From Thermodesulfobacteriota bacterium (lineage in GTDB: Bacteria > Desulfobacterota > Thermodesulfobacteria > Thermodesulfobacteriales > Thermodesulfobacteriaceae), in contig JAUQQL010000001.1 of NCBI GenBank assembly GCA_030578315.1, positions 23,869 through 87,868 of the forward strand: 64,000 nt of DNA, in the 5' to 3' direction. Below, in pieces: positions 11,768 to 23,565 of the stretch (positions are counted from its first letter, which is position 1; each line of letters starts with the position of its first letter). The notes beneath the pieces are model-generated. The model was given only the letters and a program-made list of their open reading frames with translations, was not told where the DNA came from and searched no databases. The position numbers were made by a program, and so were the translations under genes.

Positions 11768-12877
11768 CTATCTTTCTCTTTTTCCTTCAATAAATTCTTG
11801 AACCATTTTTTTAGCTATATAGTCAGGAAATTGTTGAGGAGGATGTTTCATAGTGTAAGCTGAAATAGAGATAAGAGGTCCTCCTATTCCTCGGTCTTTG
11901 GCTAACTTAACACATCTTATAGCGTCAATAGCTGAACCAGCTGAATTAGGAGAATCCTCAACTTCTAATCTTACTTCCAAAGAAAAAGGAACTCCTCCAA
12001 AGTGTTCTCCTTCTAATCTTATATAAGCTATTTTTCTATCTTTTAACCAAGGTATCCAGTCAGAAGGGCCTATATGGATGTTTTCCCATTCTATTTCGTA
12101 GGGAAGTAAACTTGTAACAGCTTCAGTTTTAGAAATTTTTTTAGTTTTTAAGCGGGTTCTTTCCAACATATTTAAAAAATCTGTATTTCCTCCAAAGTTA
12201 AGCTGATAACTTCTTTTAAGTGGAACTCCTCGGTCTACAAAAAGTTGAACCAAAGTTCTGTGAAGTATGGTAGCTCCTAGCTGAGATTTTATGTCATCTC
12301 CTACTACAGGTATGTTGTTTAATTCAAATTTTTTAGCCCAAGTTGAATCAGACACAATGAAGGTAGGCATAGCATTTACAAAACCCACACCTGCTTTAAG
12401 ACAAGCTTCTGCATAAAAACGAGCAGCCATTTCTGCTCCTACTGGAACATAATTAATTAAAACATCAGCTTGAGTTTCTTTTAAAACCGATATTACATCC
12501 TCTAATTCATCTTCTTTTTCTTCAGATACGACAAAAGTTTTATCCTCGGGAAAATTTTTCATATGAGGAGCTACTCCATCTAAAACTTTTCCTTTCCTAA
12601 CCTTTACTCCTAAATAAGGAACATCTCTATAAAAAATAGTAGTACAGTTAGGAGGGCTGAAAATAGCTTCGGAAAGATCTTTTCCTACTTTTCGAGCATC
12701 AATGTCCCAAGCTGCTACTAATTCAATGTCATAAGGTTTATATCCTCCTACGTCGGGTAACATTATTCCTTCTATATTTTTAAGTTGACCTTTTTCTCTA
12801 TAATAGAAAATTCCTTGTACTAAAGAACTGGCACAGTTTCCTACTCCTACTATAGCTAACCGTACCTTTTTAGACAT
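11768..12877 (-). CDS. ino1: myo-inositol-1-phosphate synthase
   Basis: VRLAIVGVGNCASSLVQGIFYYR, DVLINYVPVGAE, GDDIKSQLGATILHRTLVQLF, LNFGGNTDFLNML. Confidence 0.94.
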   Translation of the reverse strand: MSKKVRLAIVGVGNCASSLVQGIFYYREKGQLKNIEGIMLPDVGGYKPYDIELVAAWDIDARKVGKDLSEAIFSPPNCTTIFYRDVPYLGVKVRKGKVLDGVAPHMKNFPEDKTFVVSEEKEDELEDVISVLKETQADVLINYVPVGAEMAARFYAEACLKAGVGFVNAMPTFIVSDSTWAKKFELNNIPVVGDDIKSQLGATILHRTLVQLFVDRGVPLKRSYQLNFGGNTDFLNMLERTRLKTKKISKTEAVTSLLPYEIEWENIHIGPSDWIPWLKDRKIAYIRLEGEHFGGVPFSLEVRLEVEDSPNSAGSAIDAIRCVKLAKDRGIGGPLISISAYTMKHPPQQFPDYIAKKMVQEFIEGKRER

Positions 12878-12928
12878 ATTTACCCCCTTTCAAATATCCT
12901 TTTAAACTTACCATAAAAACTTTTATTA

Positions 12929-15325
12929 TCAATTTTTGCTTTTAATTACTAAAGCCCCTGTTACATACTCACTAGGCAAAAGGCTAATAAGTCTTACTCC
13001 TTGAGTTGCTCTTCCTTGAGAAGGTATATCTTCTTCGTTAATTCTTATAGCTTTTCCTGAACTTGCAAAAATAAGAACTTCATCTTTAGGGAGTAAAACC
13101 AAACCCCCTGCAAGAGGTCCTGTTTTTTCATTAAATTGATGAGCTATCAATCCTTTACCAAACCTTCTCTGGATTTTAAACTCCGAAAGAGGTGTTTTTT
13201 TACCATATCCCTTTTCTGTAATAGTAAATAAAACTCCATTTTCTTCAGTTTTAAGCAACTCTAAAACCTTATCTTTTTCCTCTAACCTTATCCCTATAAC
13301 TCCTTCCGAAGCTTTTTTACTAACTCTTAACTCTTCTTCTTTAAAATGAAGAGCTTGTCCATTTTTAGTTAGAATTATAAGAGAATCCTTACCCGAAGTA
13401 ACAATTCCTCTTCTTAAAGAATCTCCTTTTCTTAAACTAATCACTAAAAATCCACTCTTTTTAATATTTTTAAGTTCTTCTACTTTGATTTTCTTAATTA
13501 TACCTTGCTCAGTAATCAGAACAATAAAACCACTTTCTACGATTGGTAGTAAAAAAATTATATTGTTATCTATGTAAGAAACTATATTTTTTACATGAAT
13601 TCCTTTAGACGTTTTATTGGAATAGGGAATTTTTTGTAATTTTAAAGGATAAACTTTACCATTTTCAGTAAAAGCCCACAGATCTTGATCTGATCTAACT
13701 TGAATGGCAGTCTGTAGTTTTTCGTCTATACCAAAGGTTAAACTTCCTTTTCCACCTCTTTTTTGAGGAGAAAATAGGTCTAAAGGTAGTTTCCGAAAGT
13801 AATTTGCTTCATTTACTAGGATTAACACTTCATGAGAAGGAAGTTTTTCTTCTAAAAAAGGAATACCTTCTTCAATAATTTCGGTTTTTCTTTCATCTCC
13901 AAACTTTTCTTTAATTTCCTTGAGTTCTTCTTCTATTACTGTAAGAAGTGTTGGTTCGTGAGAAAGAATTTTTTCGTAATAACTTATAGCTCTTTTAAGT
14001 TCTTCGTATTCTAAATTTAGTTTTTCTCTTTCTAAAGCTGTAAGTTTTTGAAGTCTTAAGTTAAGAATTTCTTGAGCTTGAATTTCCGTAAAATTAAATC
14101 TTTTCCTTAATTTTTCCTGAGCGTCTTTGGGGCTTTGAGCTTTTTTGATAATTTCAATAATTTCCTCTATGTGAGTTAAAGCCTTAAGAAAACCCTCTAA
14201 AATGTGAGCTCTATCTTTAGCTTTTTTAAGTTCGTAATGAGTTTTTCTTAAGATAACCGTCTTTCTCCAGTTTAAAAAATGTTGAAGAATATCTTTTAAG
14301 GTAAGAATTTCTGGTTTTCCCTGAACCAAGGCCAACATAATGATTCCAAAAGTAGTTTCTAAGGGAGTGAGTTGATAAATTTGCTGAACTAAACTGTGAG
14401 GAGCTGAAGACCATTCTTTTTTTACTTCTACAACAATCCTAATACCTTCTTTGTCAGACTCATCTCTTACTTCCGATATACCCTCTAGTTTTTTATTTTT
14501 TATTAATTCAGCTAATTTTTCTACAATTTTAGCTTTACTAACTTGATAAGGAAGCTCGGTAAAAACAATTCTTAACCTATCTTTTTCTTTTTCTAACCTA
14601 TACTTAGCTCTCAGTTTAATTAACCCTTTACCTGTGGTGTAAGCTTTTTTAATACCTTCTACTCCTACTATAGAAGCACCGGTAGGAAAGTCCGGACCTT
14701 TTATAAAATTCATCAACTCTTCGTTAGATAGATTAGGGTCTTTTAAAAGGGCTAAAAGAGCATCTATAACTTCGGAAAGGTTATGAGGAGGTATGTTAGT
14801 TGCCATTCCAACTGCAATTCCTGAAGAACCATTTATAATAAGATTGGGAATTTTGGAAGGTAACACTATAGGCTCTTTTAAAGTATTGTCATAATTAGGC
14901 ATAAATTCTACTGTTTCTTTTTCTATATCAGCTAATAGTTCATGAGCTATACGTGCAAGTCTTACTTCGGTATACCTCATAGCTGCAGGAGCATCTCCAT
15001 CTACGGAACCAAAATTTCCTTGTCCATCAATTAAAGGATATCTCATGGTGAAATCTTGAGCCATTCTTACCAAAGCCTCATATACCGGTATATCTCCATG
15101 AGGATGATACTTTCCTATAACTTCTCCTACTACTCTAGCACTTTTCTTATAAGGCTTATTCCAGTCATTACCCATTTCATGCATAGCATAAAGAATTCTT
15201 CTTTGAACAGGTTTTAACCCATCTCTTACATCAGGTAAAGCTCTTCCTACAATTACACTCATAGCATAATTAAGATATGATTCCTTTAATTCTTCTTCTA
15301 AAGGAACAACTATTAGTTCACCCAT
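12929..15325 (-). CDS. gyrA: DNA gyrase subunit A
   Basis: [58 protein letters not shown], beta-pinwheel repeats; QKRGGKG GyrA-box-like. Confidence 0.95.
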   Translation of the reverse strand: MGELIVVPLEEELKESYLNYAMSVIVGRALPDVRDGLKPVQRRILYAMHEMGNDWNKPYKKSARVVGEVIGKYHPHGDIPVYEALVRMAQDFTMRYPLIDGQGNFGSVDGDAPAAMRYTEVRLARIAHELLADIEKETVEFMPNYDNTLKEPIVLPSKIPNLIINGSSGIAVGMATNIPPHNLSEVIDALLALLKDPNLSNEELMNFIKGPDFPTGASIVGVEGIKKAYTTGKGLIKLRAKYRLEKEKDRLRIVFTELPYQVSKAKIVEKLAELIKNKKLEGISEVRDESDKEGIRIVVEVKKEWSSAPHSLVQQIYQLTPLETTFGIIMLALVQGKPEILTLKDILQHFLNWRKTVILRKTHYELKKAKDRAHILEGFLKALTHIEEIIEIIKKAQSPKDAQEKLRKRFNFTEIQAQEILNLRLQKLTALEREKLNLEYEELKRAISYYEKILSHEPTLLTVIEEELKEIKEKFGDERKTEIIEEGIPFLEEKLPSHEVLILVNEANYFRKLPLDLFSPQKRGGKGSLTFGIDEKLQTAIQVRSDQDLWAFTENGKVYPLKLQKIPYSNKTSKGIHVKNIVSYIDNNIIFLLPIVESGFIVLITEQGIIKKIKVEELKNIKKSGFLVISLRKGDSLRRGIVTSGKDSLIILTKNGQALHFKEEELRVSKKASEGVIGIRLEEKDKVLELLKTEENGVLFTITEKGYGKKTPLSEFKIQRRFGKGLIAHQFNEKTGPLAGGLVLLPKDEVLIFASSGKAIRINEEDIPSQGRATQGVRLISLLPSEYVTGALVIKSKN

Positions 15326-15328
15326 AAA

Positions 15329-16069
15329 TTAAAGGGCACCTCCTTTTTTAATTTCAAGCTTCAAAAATTCTAACCCTTCACTAATCCTTTCTCTTACTAT
15401 TAAAGAAAGCTTATCTTTATCTTTTAGTCCAAAGCTGGAAGTTTCTATAGGTTCTCCTATAAAAACTTTCACTTCTTTGTGAGAAGTTTTAAACCAGATT
15501 TTCCCTTTAGGTAAAATATAAAAAGTACCCCAAATAGCTAAGGGCACTACTTTAGCTTTGGTCTTTAGAGGAATTAAAAAACCACCTAATTTAAAAGGTA
15601 AAAGTTCCCCACTAGGAGAACGGGTTCCTTCTGGGAAAATGACAAGAGAATAACCTCTTTTAAAAGTTTCTATACAGGCTAAAATACTTTTTAAACCATC
15701 CTTAGGGTCTTTTCTTTCTACTGGAAGATATCCTAAAACCTTTATAGCCCAACCAAAAAAAGGAATGCGAAATAAACTTTTTTTAGCTAAAAATCTAATT
15801 TGATAAGGTTTTAGTATTTTTTCTAATACCGGAATATCAAGTTGACTTTGATGATTTACCATAAAAATATATCTTTCTTTGCTCAAAAGTTGAGTTTTAG
15901 AAATTACCTTTATTTTAACTCCTAAAATAAAAAGTAGAGCTTTACACCAAAAGTAAGCTATAGCGTGACAGCGAGTTAATATAATCAAAATACTTAAAAT
16001 TGGAACAGAAGTAACTATAAAAAAATAAGCTAAGAAATTTCTTACAATTTCTTCCAACTTTGAAAGCAT
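15329..16069 (-). CDS. plsC: 1-acyl-sn-glycerol-3-phosphate acyltransferase
   Basis: FMVNHQSQLDIPVL (NHxxxxD) and VIFPEGTRSPSGELLPFKLGG. Confidence 0.93.
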   Translation of the reverse strand: MLSKLEEIVRNFLAYFFIVTSVPILSILIILTRCHAIAYFWCKALLFILGVKIKVISKTQLLSKERYIFMVNHQSQLDIPVLEKILKPYQIRFLAKKSLFRIPFFGWAIKVLGYLPVERKDPKDGLKSILACIETFKRGYSLVIFPEGTRSPSGELLPFKLGGFLIPLKTKAKVVPLAIWGTFYILPKGKIWFKTSHKEVKVFIGEPIETSSFGLKDKDKLSLIVRERISEGLEFLKLEIKKGGAL

Positions 16070-16075
16070 TTTAAT

Positions 16076-16738
16076 TTAATAAAGATTTAAAAAGTTTCTT
16101 AAAATTAAAACCCCCTCAGGCAGATCGTCTCTTGTAAAGTCCCACTCTAAAGGAGGTTTGTTCCATTTTTTCCAGGCTGAAAGAGAAGTTCCAATAGATT
16201 CTGGATGAAACTGTACACCTTCTAAAGGATAATATCTATGTTTTATACCCATAATTTCCCCATCTTCGGCTAAGGCAGTTACTTCAAATTCTGAAGGTAG
16301 GGTTTTTATATCTATAGCTAAAGAGTGATACCGCATTCCATAAAAAGGATTAGGTAGGTTAGTAAAAACTCCTTTTCCTGTATGGGAAATAAGAGAAACT
16401 TTACCGTGCATAAGTCTTTTAGCTCTTATTATTTTTGCAGAAAAAGCTTCTCCAATACACTGATGTCCTAAACAAACTCCAAAAATGGGAATTTTTCCCG
16501 AAAAGTGTTTGATAACTTCTACAGAAATCCCTGCTTCCTTAGGAGTACAGGGACCTGGAGAAATAATAATGTGAGTAGGCTTTAGTTCTTCTATTTGTTC
16601 TACCGAAAGGGCATCATTTCTAAAAACCAAAACCCCTCCTTTCCACAACTTCTGAATCATTATCCCTACTAATTGAACTAGATTATAGGTAAATGAATCA
16701 TAGTTATCTATAACTAAAACTTTTTTAACTTCTCTCAT
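16076..16738 (-). CDS. trpG: Anthranilate synthase glutamine amidotransferase component (TrpG/PabA)
   Basis: VIDNYDSFTYNLVQ, IISPGPCTPKEAG, IFGVCLGHQCIGEAF, GVQFHPESIGT. Confidence 0.93.
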   Translation of the reverse strand: MREVKKVLVIDNYDSFTYNLVQLVGIMIQKLWKGGVLVFRNDALSVEQIEELKPTHIIISPGPCTPKEAGISVEVIKHFSGKIPIFGVCLGHQCIGEAFSAKIIRAKRLMHGKVSLISHTGKGVFTNLPNPFYGMRYHSLAIDIKTLPSEFEVTALAEDGEIMGIKHRYYPLEGVQFHPESIGTSLSAWKKWNKPPLEWDFTRDDLPEGVLILRNFLNLY

Positions 16739-18201
16739 AAAAAATACCCTTTACTAAAAAGCTCCAGAGCTTTTTTCATTCCTTGAGCCTTATTTATCGT
16801 TTCTTGATATTCTTTTTCTGGGATAGAATCAGCCACAATCCCAGCTCCAGCTTGTAAATAAAGATTTTTTCCTTTCTGAAATAAAGTTCTTATAGTAATA
16901 CAAAAATCCATATTTTGTGAAAAACCAAAATATCCTACAGCTCCTGCATATGGACCTCTAGTTGTGTTTTCAAGTTCTGCAATAATTTCCATAGCTCTTA
17001 TTTTAGGAGCTCCTGAAACAGTTCCAGCAGGAAAGGTCGCAGAGAATACCTCAAACATGTCCTTGCCAGGAATCAATTCTCCTTTTACTCCCGAAACAAG
17101 ATGCATTACATGAGAATATCTTTCAACTATCATTAACTCGTAAACTTTTACACTTCCATATCTACAAATTTTTCCTAAATCATTTCTTCCTAGGTCAACC
17201 AACATTATATGTTCCGCTAGTTCTTTTTCGTCTCTTTTAAGTTCTTCTTCCAAATCTTTATCTTCTTCTTCCGTTTTTCCGCGAGGTCTTGTTCCTGCAA
17301 TAGGACGGGTTTCTACTAAATTATTTTCTAACCTTACCAAAATCTCTGGAGATGAACCAATTAAAGTTTCCTCATTCATTTTAAGGAAAAACATATATGG
17401 AGAAGGATTAATTTTCCTTAAAGCCCTGTAAAGAAGAAAAGAAACCTGAGGATTTTCTAAAATTTCGTCTTCCAGTTTGAATCTCTGGGAAAGAACTACC
17501 TGAATAATATCTCCTTGAGCAATGTATTCTTTGGCTTCTTTAACCATCTTTATAAAAGTTTCTTTTTCCAGTTCAGGTTTTAAAGAAAGCTCTTTTTTGA
17601 GCGGTTCTATAGTAAAACTTGTTTTTTTAAGATTAGCTAAAAGGTTTAGAAGTTTTTCTTTTTTGTTTAGGTAAACCTCTTTAGAAAATCCCTCTTCCTT
17701 TCGTACTAAACATACTAATTTTATAGTATGAAGAACACGGTCATAAATAATTAACACTTCAGGAAAAACGAAGTGAAAAAAGTGAAAGTTTAAAGAATCA
17801 TTTGGAAGAGGAACTCTAGGCTCAAAAAAGTGAACCATTTCGTAGCTTACAAAGCCTACTGCTCCTCCCCAAAATCTAGGTAAATCTTTTATAAAGGGAA
17901 TATTATATCGATAAATAAATTCTTTAAGATGTTTCCACATGAAAGGAGCATCTTTTTGGGAACTCTTAATAATATAAAAAGGATCTAATCCTAAAAAACT
18001 ATAACGAGCCCATTTTTCCGGTCCTTCTAAACTTTCTAAAAGAAAAATATAGTCTTGATTTTTAAATACTTTATAAAGAAGAGAAATAGGGGTTTCCAAA
18101 TCTGCAGATATTTCAATATAAACTGGAATCAAAGTATAGCTTTCTGCTAGGTTTAAAAACTCCTTTAAAGAAGGTTTTACTTCTAAATCGTAAAAATTCA
18201 T
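16735..18201 (-). CDS. trpE: Anthranilate synthase component I
   Basis: [75 protein letters not shown]. Confidence 0.94.
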   Translation of the reverse strand: MNFYDLEVKPSLKEFLNLAESYTLIPVYIEISADLETPISLLYKVFKNQDYIFLLESLEGPEKWARYSFLGLDPFYIIKSSQKDAPFMWKHLKEFIYRYNIPFIKDLPRFWGGAVGFVSYEMVHFFEPRVPLPNDSLNFHFFHFVFPEVLIIYDRVLHTIKLVCLVRKEEGFSKEVYLNKKEKLLNLLANLKKTSFTIEPLKKELSLKPELEKETFIKMVKEAKEYIAQGDIIQVVLSQRFKLEDEILENPQVSFLLYRALRKINPSPYMFFLKMNEETLIGSSPEILVRLENNLVETRPIAGTRPRGKTEEEDKDLEEELKRDEKELAEHIMLVDLGRNDLGKICRYGSVKVYELMIVERYSHVMHLVSGVKGELIPGKDMFEVFSATFPAGTVSGAPKIRAMEIIAELENTTRGPYAGAVGYFGFSQNMDFCITIRTLFQKGKNLYLQAGAGIVADSIPEKEYQETINKAQGMKKALELFSKGYFL

Positions 18202-19499
18202 TAGTGAACAAGCTCTTCTTTTAGTTTAGGAATTAGATTTTCTAAAGAAATTTTTTCTTGAGTTCCCCTAAGCATATCTTTAAGCAAAATCTTTCCTTCC
18301 TTAATTTCATTTTCTCCTAAAATAAGAACTTTTTTACTGGCAAGCTTATCAGCTTCTCTCAAAAGAGCTTTTAAACTTTTTTCTTCATAAAGAACTTCTA
18401 CCTTAAAATTAGCTTCTCTTAAAGTTTCAGCCAGTTTAAGTCCTTCTTTAAATTGTTTCTTACCTAAAAGAGCTAGAAAAACCTGAGGAGAAAGATCATC
18501 CAAAAAAATTTGAGGTGAAAGATAAGAAGATATACAAAGTTCCCATCTTTCAACTCCTATGGCAAATCCTATAGCTGGTAAAGATGGCCCTCCCAATTCC
18601 TCTAACAATTTATCGTATCTTCCTCCTGCACACACTGTATCTTGGGCTCCAAGTCCTTTACCTTTAATTTCAAAAATAGTTCTGGTATAGTAGTCAAGCC
18701 CTCTTACTAAATAAGGATTAAAAACATACTTAAGACCTAAAAAGTCTAAAAGTTCCAATAACTCTTGAAAATGGCCTTTACAATTACTACACCAAAATCT
18801 GTTAATAGGTTCAAGTTTCTGAATTTCATTTTTGCAATTTGGATCTTTACAGTCTAATATTCTAAAAGGATTTCTTTCTAATCTTTGTCGGCAAGTATTA
18901 CAAAGGACTTTATCTCTTTCTTTTAAAGAAGACAAAAGATAACCCTTGTACTCAGGACGACATCTTTCACATCCTAGAGAATTTATTTCTAAAGTGAAAA
19001 GGTTGTCATTTTTAACTTCTTTAGCAAGAATTTTCAATGGAGAGTATAAAATATTTATACTCATTTTAATGACTTCAGCTTCATACCAAGGAGTTAAATT
19101 TCCAAAAAATTCTACATCTATTTGATAAAATTCTCTAAGTCTTCCTTTTTGAGGTCTCTCATGTCTAAACATGGGACCAACAGTAAAAAGTTTTAATGGT
19201 TTAGGTTTCATATAAAGACTATTTTCAATAATCATTCTACAAATTCCAGCTGTGGCTTCGGGACGCAAGGTTAAAAACTCTTGATTTCGATCTTGAAAGG
19301 TATAAGTCTCTTTTTGAACAATATCAGTAACTTCTCCTATAGACCTTATAAATAATTCAGTTTTTTCTAAAATAGGAATTTTTACTTCTTGATAATTATA
19401 ATTTTTTAAAATTTTTTTAGCAATTCCTATAAGATATTCGTACTTTAAAAATTCTTCAGGTAACCAGTCTTTAAACCCTCTTATGGATTGAAATTTCAT
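18201..19499 (-). CDS. hisS: Histidyl-tRNA synthetase
   Basis: IRGFKDWLPEE, LTLRPEATAGICRMIIEN, GPMFRHERPQKGRLREFYQIDVEFFG, RGLDYYTRTIFEI. Confidence 0.96.
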   Translation of the reverse strand: MKFQSIRGFKDWLPEEFLKYEYLIGIAKKILKNYNYQEVKIPILEKTELFIRSIGEVTDIVQKETYTFQDRNQEFLTLRPEATAGICRMIIENSLYMKPKPLKLFTVGPMFRHERPQKGRLREFYQIDVEFFGNLTPWYEAEVIKMSINILYSPLKILAKEVKNDNLFTLEINSLGCERCRPEYKGYLLSSLKERDKVLCNTCRQRLERNPFRILDCKDPNCKNEIQKLEPINRFWCSNCKGHFQELLELLDFLGLKYVFNPYLVRGLDYYTRTIFEIKGKGLGAQDTVCAGGRYDKLLEELGGPSLPAIGFAIGVERWELCISSYLSPQIFLDDLSPQVFLALLGKKQFKEGLKLAETLREANFKVEVLYEEKSLKALLREADKLASKKVLILGENEIKEGKILLKDMLRGTQEKISLENLIPKLKEELVH

Positions 19500-19660
19500 A
19501 GACCATATTTTATCACGAAAGAAAAAAAAATTAAGATTTCGAAAGTTTTTATATATATAGTGATAATTTGCTTTCCATTCCTAATAGTACCTTTTTGTGA
19601 TGTGCTGTGTTGTTTTTTTGAATAATTTATTTTAAAATAATTTTTTAAAGCGAGGATATA

Positions 19661-19960
19661 ATGCATAGATATAGTAAGTGGCAAAAAATTGAAGAAGCTC
19701 GTAAGATTTTAAAGTTACCTATTAGAACCACAAGAAGAGAAATTATAGAACAGTATAAAAATTTAGCTAAAGCTTTTCATCCTGACAAAGGAGGAGATGA
19801 AGAGCAGATGAAGAAACTTAACGAGGCTTATGAAGTTTTGATGAGATATTGTGATAATTACTTGATAATTTTAGCTCCTAATGATAATATTTTAGACCCT
19901 GAAGATTGGTGGTTTGAGCATTTTGGAGAAGATCCCATTTGGGGAAAAATGAAAAGATAG
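19661..19960 (+). CDS. Small J-domain protein
   Basis: REIIEQYKNLAKAFHPDKGGDEEQMKKLNEAYEVLM with HPD motif; 99 aa. Confidence 0.8.
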   Translation: MHRYSKWQKIEEARKILKLPIRTTRREIIEQYKNLAKAFHPDKGGDEEQMKKLNEAYEVLMRYCDNYLIILAPNDNILDPEDWWFEHFGEDPIWGKMKR

Positions 19961-19972
19961 GGAGTGAAAAAA

Positions 19973-21202
19973 ATGCTTATAGTTCAGAAGTATGGAGGAA
20001 CTTCGGTTGCCAATTTAGATAGAATTAAAAATGTAGCTCAAAGAATCATAAAATACAAGAATCAGGGGCATCAATTGGTAGTAGTAGTTTCAGCTATGGC
20101 TGGAGAAACCGACCGTTTAATAAATTTAGCCAAATCAATAACTCCTAATCCTCCTTTAAGAGAGTTAGATATGTTAGTTTCAACTGGAGAACAAGTAACT
20201 TCTTCGCTTTTAAGCATTGCTCTTCAAAGTATGGGAGTCCCTTCTATTGCTTTTTTAGGATATCAGATTCCTATCTATACTACTGAGTTTTTTACCAAAG
20301 CTAAAATAAAAGAAATTAAAGTAGAAAAAATAAAAGAGGAACTTAACCAAGGGAAAGTGGTAGTAGTAGCAGGATTTCAGGGAGTTACTGAAAGGGGAGA
20401 CATTACTACTTTGGGAAGGGGTGGGTCAGATACTACTGCGGTAGCCTTAGCTGCAGCTTTAAAAGCAGATCTTTGTGAGATTTATACTGATGTGGAAGGT
20501 GTTTTTACTGCTGACCCAAGAATCGTGGATAAAGCTCGAAAACTTTCCAAAATTTCTTACGAAGAAATGCTTGAAATGGCAAGTGCTGGAGCCAAAGTTT
20601 TGGAGATGCGCTCAGTTGAACTAGCTATGATCTATAAAGTACCTTTAGTTGTGAGGTCAAGTTTTAACGAAAGTGAAGGAACTTTAATTACTGAGGAGGA
20701 TGAAGAAATGGAAAGAGTATTAGTTTCAGGAGTTACTTATAATAGAAACGAAGCCCGTATAAGCATATATGGAGTTCCTGACAAACCAGGAGTTGCTGCT
20801 AAAATTTTTGGACCTATTGGAGAAAGAGGTATTGTTGTAGATATGATTGTTCAAACTTCCAGAACAGATGGTAAAGCAGATTTAACTTTTACTGTCCCCA
20901 AAACTGATTATAAGCAAACTATGGAAATAGTGAAAAATATAGCTTCTGAGCTTTCAGCTGAAAAGGTTGAAGGAGACGAAAAAATTGCTAAAGTTTCTAT
21001 TGTGGGAGCAGGTATGAGAATTCATCCAGGAGTAGCAACTAAAATGTTTGAAACCCTTGCTAACCATGGAATTAATATTATAATGATTTCTACTTCAGAA
21101 ATAAAGATTTCCTGCATTATCGAAGAAAAGTATACGGAATTAGCTGTAAGAGCTCTTCACGAAGCCTTTGAACTTGAAAGCGAAGTAAAGGAAGAAAAAT
21201 GA
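19973..21202 (+). CDS. lysC: Aspartate kinase
   Basis: [64 protein letters not shown]-terminal ACT domains; ATG 19973 preferred over upstream GTG 19964. Confidence 0.95.
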   Translation: MLIVQKYGGTSVANLDRIKNVAQRIIKYKNQGHQLVVVVSAMAGETDRLINLAKSITPNPPLRELDMLVSTGEQVTSSLLSIALQSMGVPSIAFLGYQIPIYTTEFFTKAKIKEIKVEKIKEELNQGKVVVVAGFQGVTERGDITTLGRGGSDTTAVALAAALKADLCEIYTDVEGVFTADPRIVDKARKLSKISYEEMLEMASAGAKVLEMRSVELAMIYKVPLVVRSSFNESEGTLITEEDEEMERVLVSGVTYNRNEARISIYGVPDKPGVAAKIFGPIGERGIVVDMIVQTSRTDGKADLTFTVPKTDYKQTMEIVKNIASELSAEKVEGDEKIAKVSIVGAGMRIHPGVATKMFETLANHGINIIMISTSEIKISCIIEEKYTELAVRALHEAFELESEVKEEK

Positions 21203-22791
21203 GAAAAATTGAAATTTACGATACTACTCTAAGAGATGGGGCTCAAGCTGAAGAGGTAAACTTTTCTTTAAACGACAAAATTAGAATTGCTTTAAAGCTG
21301 GATGAATTTAAAATAGACTACATTGAAGGGGGATGGCCAGCTTCTAATCCCAAGGACTTTCAATTTTTTAAGGAAATAAAAGAATACCACTTGAAGCATT
21401 CTCAAATCGTTGCTTTTGGGAGTACTCATCATCCTCAAAAAAATCCTGAAAATGATGAAAACTTAAAAAGTTTGCTTGTGGTTAAAACTCCAGTAGTTAC
21501 TATATTTGGAAAATCATGGACGATACATGTAAAAGAAGCTCTTAAAACTACTTTAGAGCACAATCTAGAGATAATTTCCAATTCTATAAGATTTCTAAGA
21601 CCTCATGTAGAGAAACTTTTTTATGATGCAGAACATTTTTTTGATGGATTTAAAGAAGATCCAGATTATGCTATAGAAACTATTAAAAGGGCTTATCTTG
21701 CTGGAGCAGATTGTATAATTCTTTGTGATACTAATGGAGGAACTTTAACTCACGAAGTGGTTGAAATTATAAGAGAAGTAAAAAAACGGCTTGGAGAAAA
21801 TGTTCCTTTAGGAATTCACGCTCATAACGATTCAGAATGTGCAGTAGCTAATAGTATAGAAGCTGTAAGAGAGGGAGTTATTCAGGTTCAAGGAACTATT
21901 AATGGAATAGGTGAAAGGTGTGGTAATGCTAATCTTTGCTCAGTTATTCCTAATTTGGTTTTAAAAATGGGTTATCAGTGTAGTTGTGCGGATGTTTTGT
22001 TTAAGCTTACAGAAGTTTCCCGTTACGTATTTGAAATAGCTAATTTAACTCATCTTCCCAAACTTCCTTATGTGGGTAGGTCAGCTTTTGCACATAAAGG
22101 AGGTATTCATGTTTCGGCAGTTTTAAAGTCTCCAAGAACCTATGAACACATAGACCCCTTCTTAGTTGGAAATGTAAGAAGAATTTTAGTTTCTGAACTT
22201 TCTGGAAAAAGTAACCTTATTTATAAAGCTAAAGAATTGGGGATTGAACTTGATATAGAAAGTCCTCTTTTAAATAAAATTGTGGATGAAGTTAAAAAAT
22301 TAGAAGCTCAGGGTTATGAATTTGAAGCAGCTGAAGCATCTTTAGAACTTTTAATTTATAAGCTTCTTGGAGAACCTAAACAATATTTTGAACTTTTAAG
22401 TTATAAAGTTTTGGATATTAAACAGGAAAAAAATTCTTCTCATGCTGAAGCTACAGTAATTTTAAGAGTTCCTCCAGGAGTAGGAGAGGTGGAACATACT
22501 GCAGCTGTTGGAAATGGTCCTGTTAATGCTTTAGATAATGCTTTAAGGAAAGCTTTAGAAAGGTTTTATCCTAAAATAAAAGAAATGGAATTAGAAGACT
22601 ACAAAGTAAGAGTGCTTCCAGGTCTTCCAGGTACAGCTTCCAAGGTTCGTGTTTTGATTATTTCTAAAAGTAAAGATAAAAAGTGGGGGACAGTTGGAGT
22701 TTCTACGGATATTTTGGAAGCTAGCTGCCAAGCTCTAGTAGATTCTTATACTTACAAACTTTTCTTAGATAAGACCAAAAAAGCAAAATAG
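21199..22791 (+). CDS. cimA: (R)-citramalate synthase
   Basis: [80 protein letters not shown]. Confidence 0.92.
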   Translation: MRKIEIYDTTLRDGAQAEEVNFSLNDKIRIALKLDEFKIDYIEGGWPASNPKDFQFFKEIKEYHLKHSQIVAFGSTHHPQKNPENDENLKSLLVVKTPVVTIFGKSWTIHVKEALKTTLEHNLEIISNSIRFLRPHVEKLFYDAEHFFDGFKEDPDYAIETIKRAYLAGADCIILCDTNGGTLTHEVVEIIREVKKRLGENVPLGIHAHNDSECAVANSIEAVREGVIQVQGTINGIGERCGNANLCSVIPNLVLKMGYQCSCADVLFKLTEVSRYVFEIANLTHLPKLPYVGRSAFAHKGGIHVSAVLKSPRTYEHIDPFLVGNVRRILVSELSGKSNLIYKAKELGIELDIESPLLNKIVDEVKKLEAQGYEFEAAEASLELLIYKLLGEPKQYFELLSYKVLDIKQEKNSSHAEATVILRVPPGVGEVEHTAAVGNGPVNALDNALRKALERFYPKIKEMELEDYKVRVLPGLPGTASKVRVLIISKSKDKKWGTVGVSTDILEASCQALVDSYTYKLFLDKTKKAK

Positions 22792-22799
22792 GAGGAGAA

Positions 22800-23555
22800 A
22801 TGGCGACTACAAGAATTTCTATAGCAGGAAAGGGTGGAACAGGCAAAACTACTCTTGCAGCTCTTTTGATTAATTATTTGGTTAACAAAAAAGTTGGACC
22901 TGTGCTAGCAGTTGATGCTGACCCTAATGCAAATTTAAATGAACTTCTCGGAGAGGAAGTAGAAATTACTCTTGGAGAAATAAAAGATCAATTAAGAAGT
23001 ACAAGCACTGCAGAAGGAATGTTAAGAGGAGACTTTGTAGAGTTAAAGCTTCACCAGGCTATTATAGAAGGAAAAGGCTACGATTTAATAGTTATGGGAC
23101 AACCTGAAGGACCTGGATGTTACTGTGCTGCCCATTTTTTTCTTTCTCAGTCTCTTGAAAAGCTTATGAAAAATTATAGCTATCTGGTAATAGATAATGA
23201 AGCAGGAATGGAACATCTTTCAAGATTAAATCTTTTGGAAATGGAACATTTGATGGTGATCTCGGATGCGAGTATGAGAGGAATTCTTACTGCTGCTAGA
23301 ATTGCAGACCTGATTAAACCTCTTCAAATTACGGTAAAAAATTTATGGTTAATAGTAAATAGAGCACCTTCTAGTCCCCCAGAAGAATTAGTTAACTACA
23401 CTACAAAAACTGCAGAAGAACATAAACTTAATCTTTTAGGTTTTCTTCCTGAAGACCCAATGATACTTCAATACGAAGTTAGTAGAACTCCTGTATGGGA
23501 GTGGAATTCACTTTTAAAGGAAAAAGCTTTTAGTCTATTTTCAAAAGTTTTTTAA
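22800..23555 (+). CDS. cooC: CO dehydrogenase maturation ATPase CooC-like
   Basis: GKGGTGKTTLAALL deviant Walker A; VDADPNANLNELLG; MGQPEGPGCYCAAHFFL (CxC); VIDNEAGMEHLSR. Confidence 0.9.
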   Translation: MATTRISIAGKGGTGKTTLAALLINYLVNKKVGPVLAVDADPNANLNELLGEEVEITLGEIKDQLRSTSTAEGMLRGDFVELKLHQAIIEGKGYDLIVMGQPEGPGCYCAAHFFLSQSLEKLMKNYSYLVIDNEAGMEHLSRLNLLEMEHLMVISDASMRGILTAARIADLIKPLQITVKNLWLIVNRAPSSPPEELVNYTTKTAEEHKLNLLGFLPEDPMILQYEVSRTPVWEWNSLLKEKAFSLFSKVF

Positions 23556-23565
23556 AAATTTCAAA

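Noticed and set aside
19496-19684. 62-aa minus-strand ORF between hisS and the J-domain gene
   Set aside because: Falls in an AT-rich divergent intergenic region; low-complexity translation, probably promoter DNA
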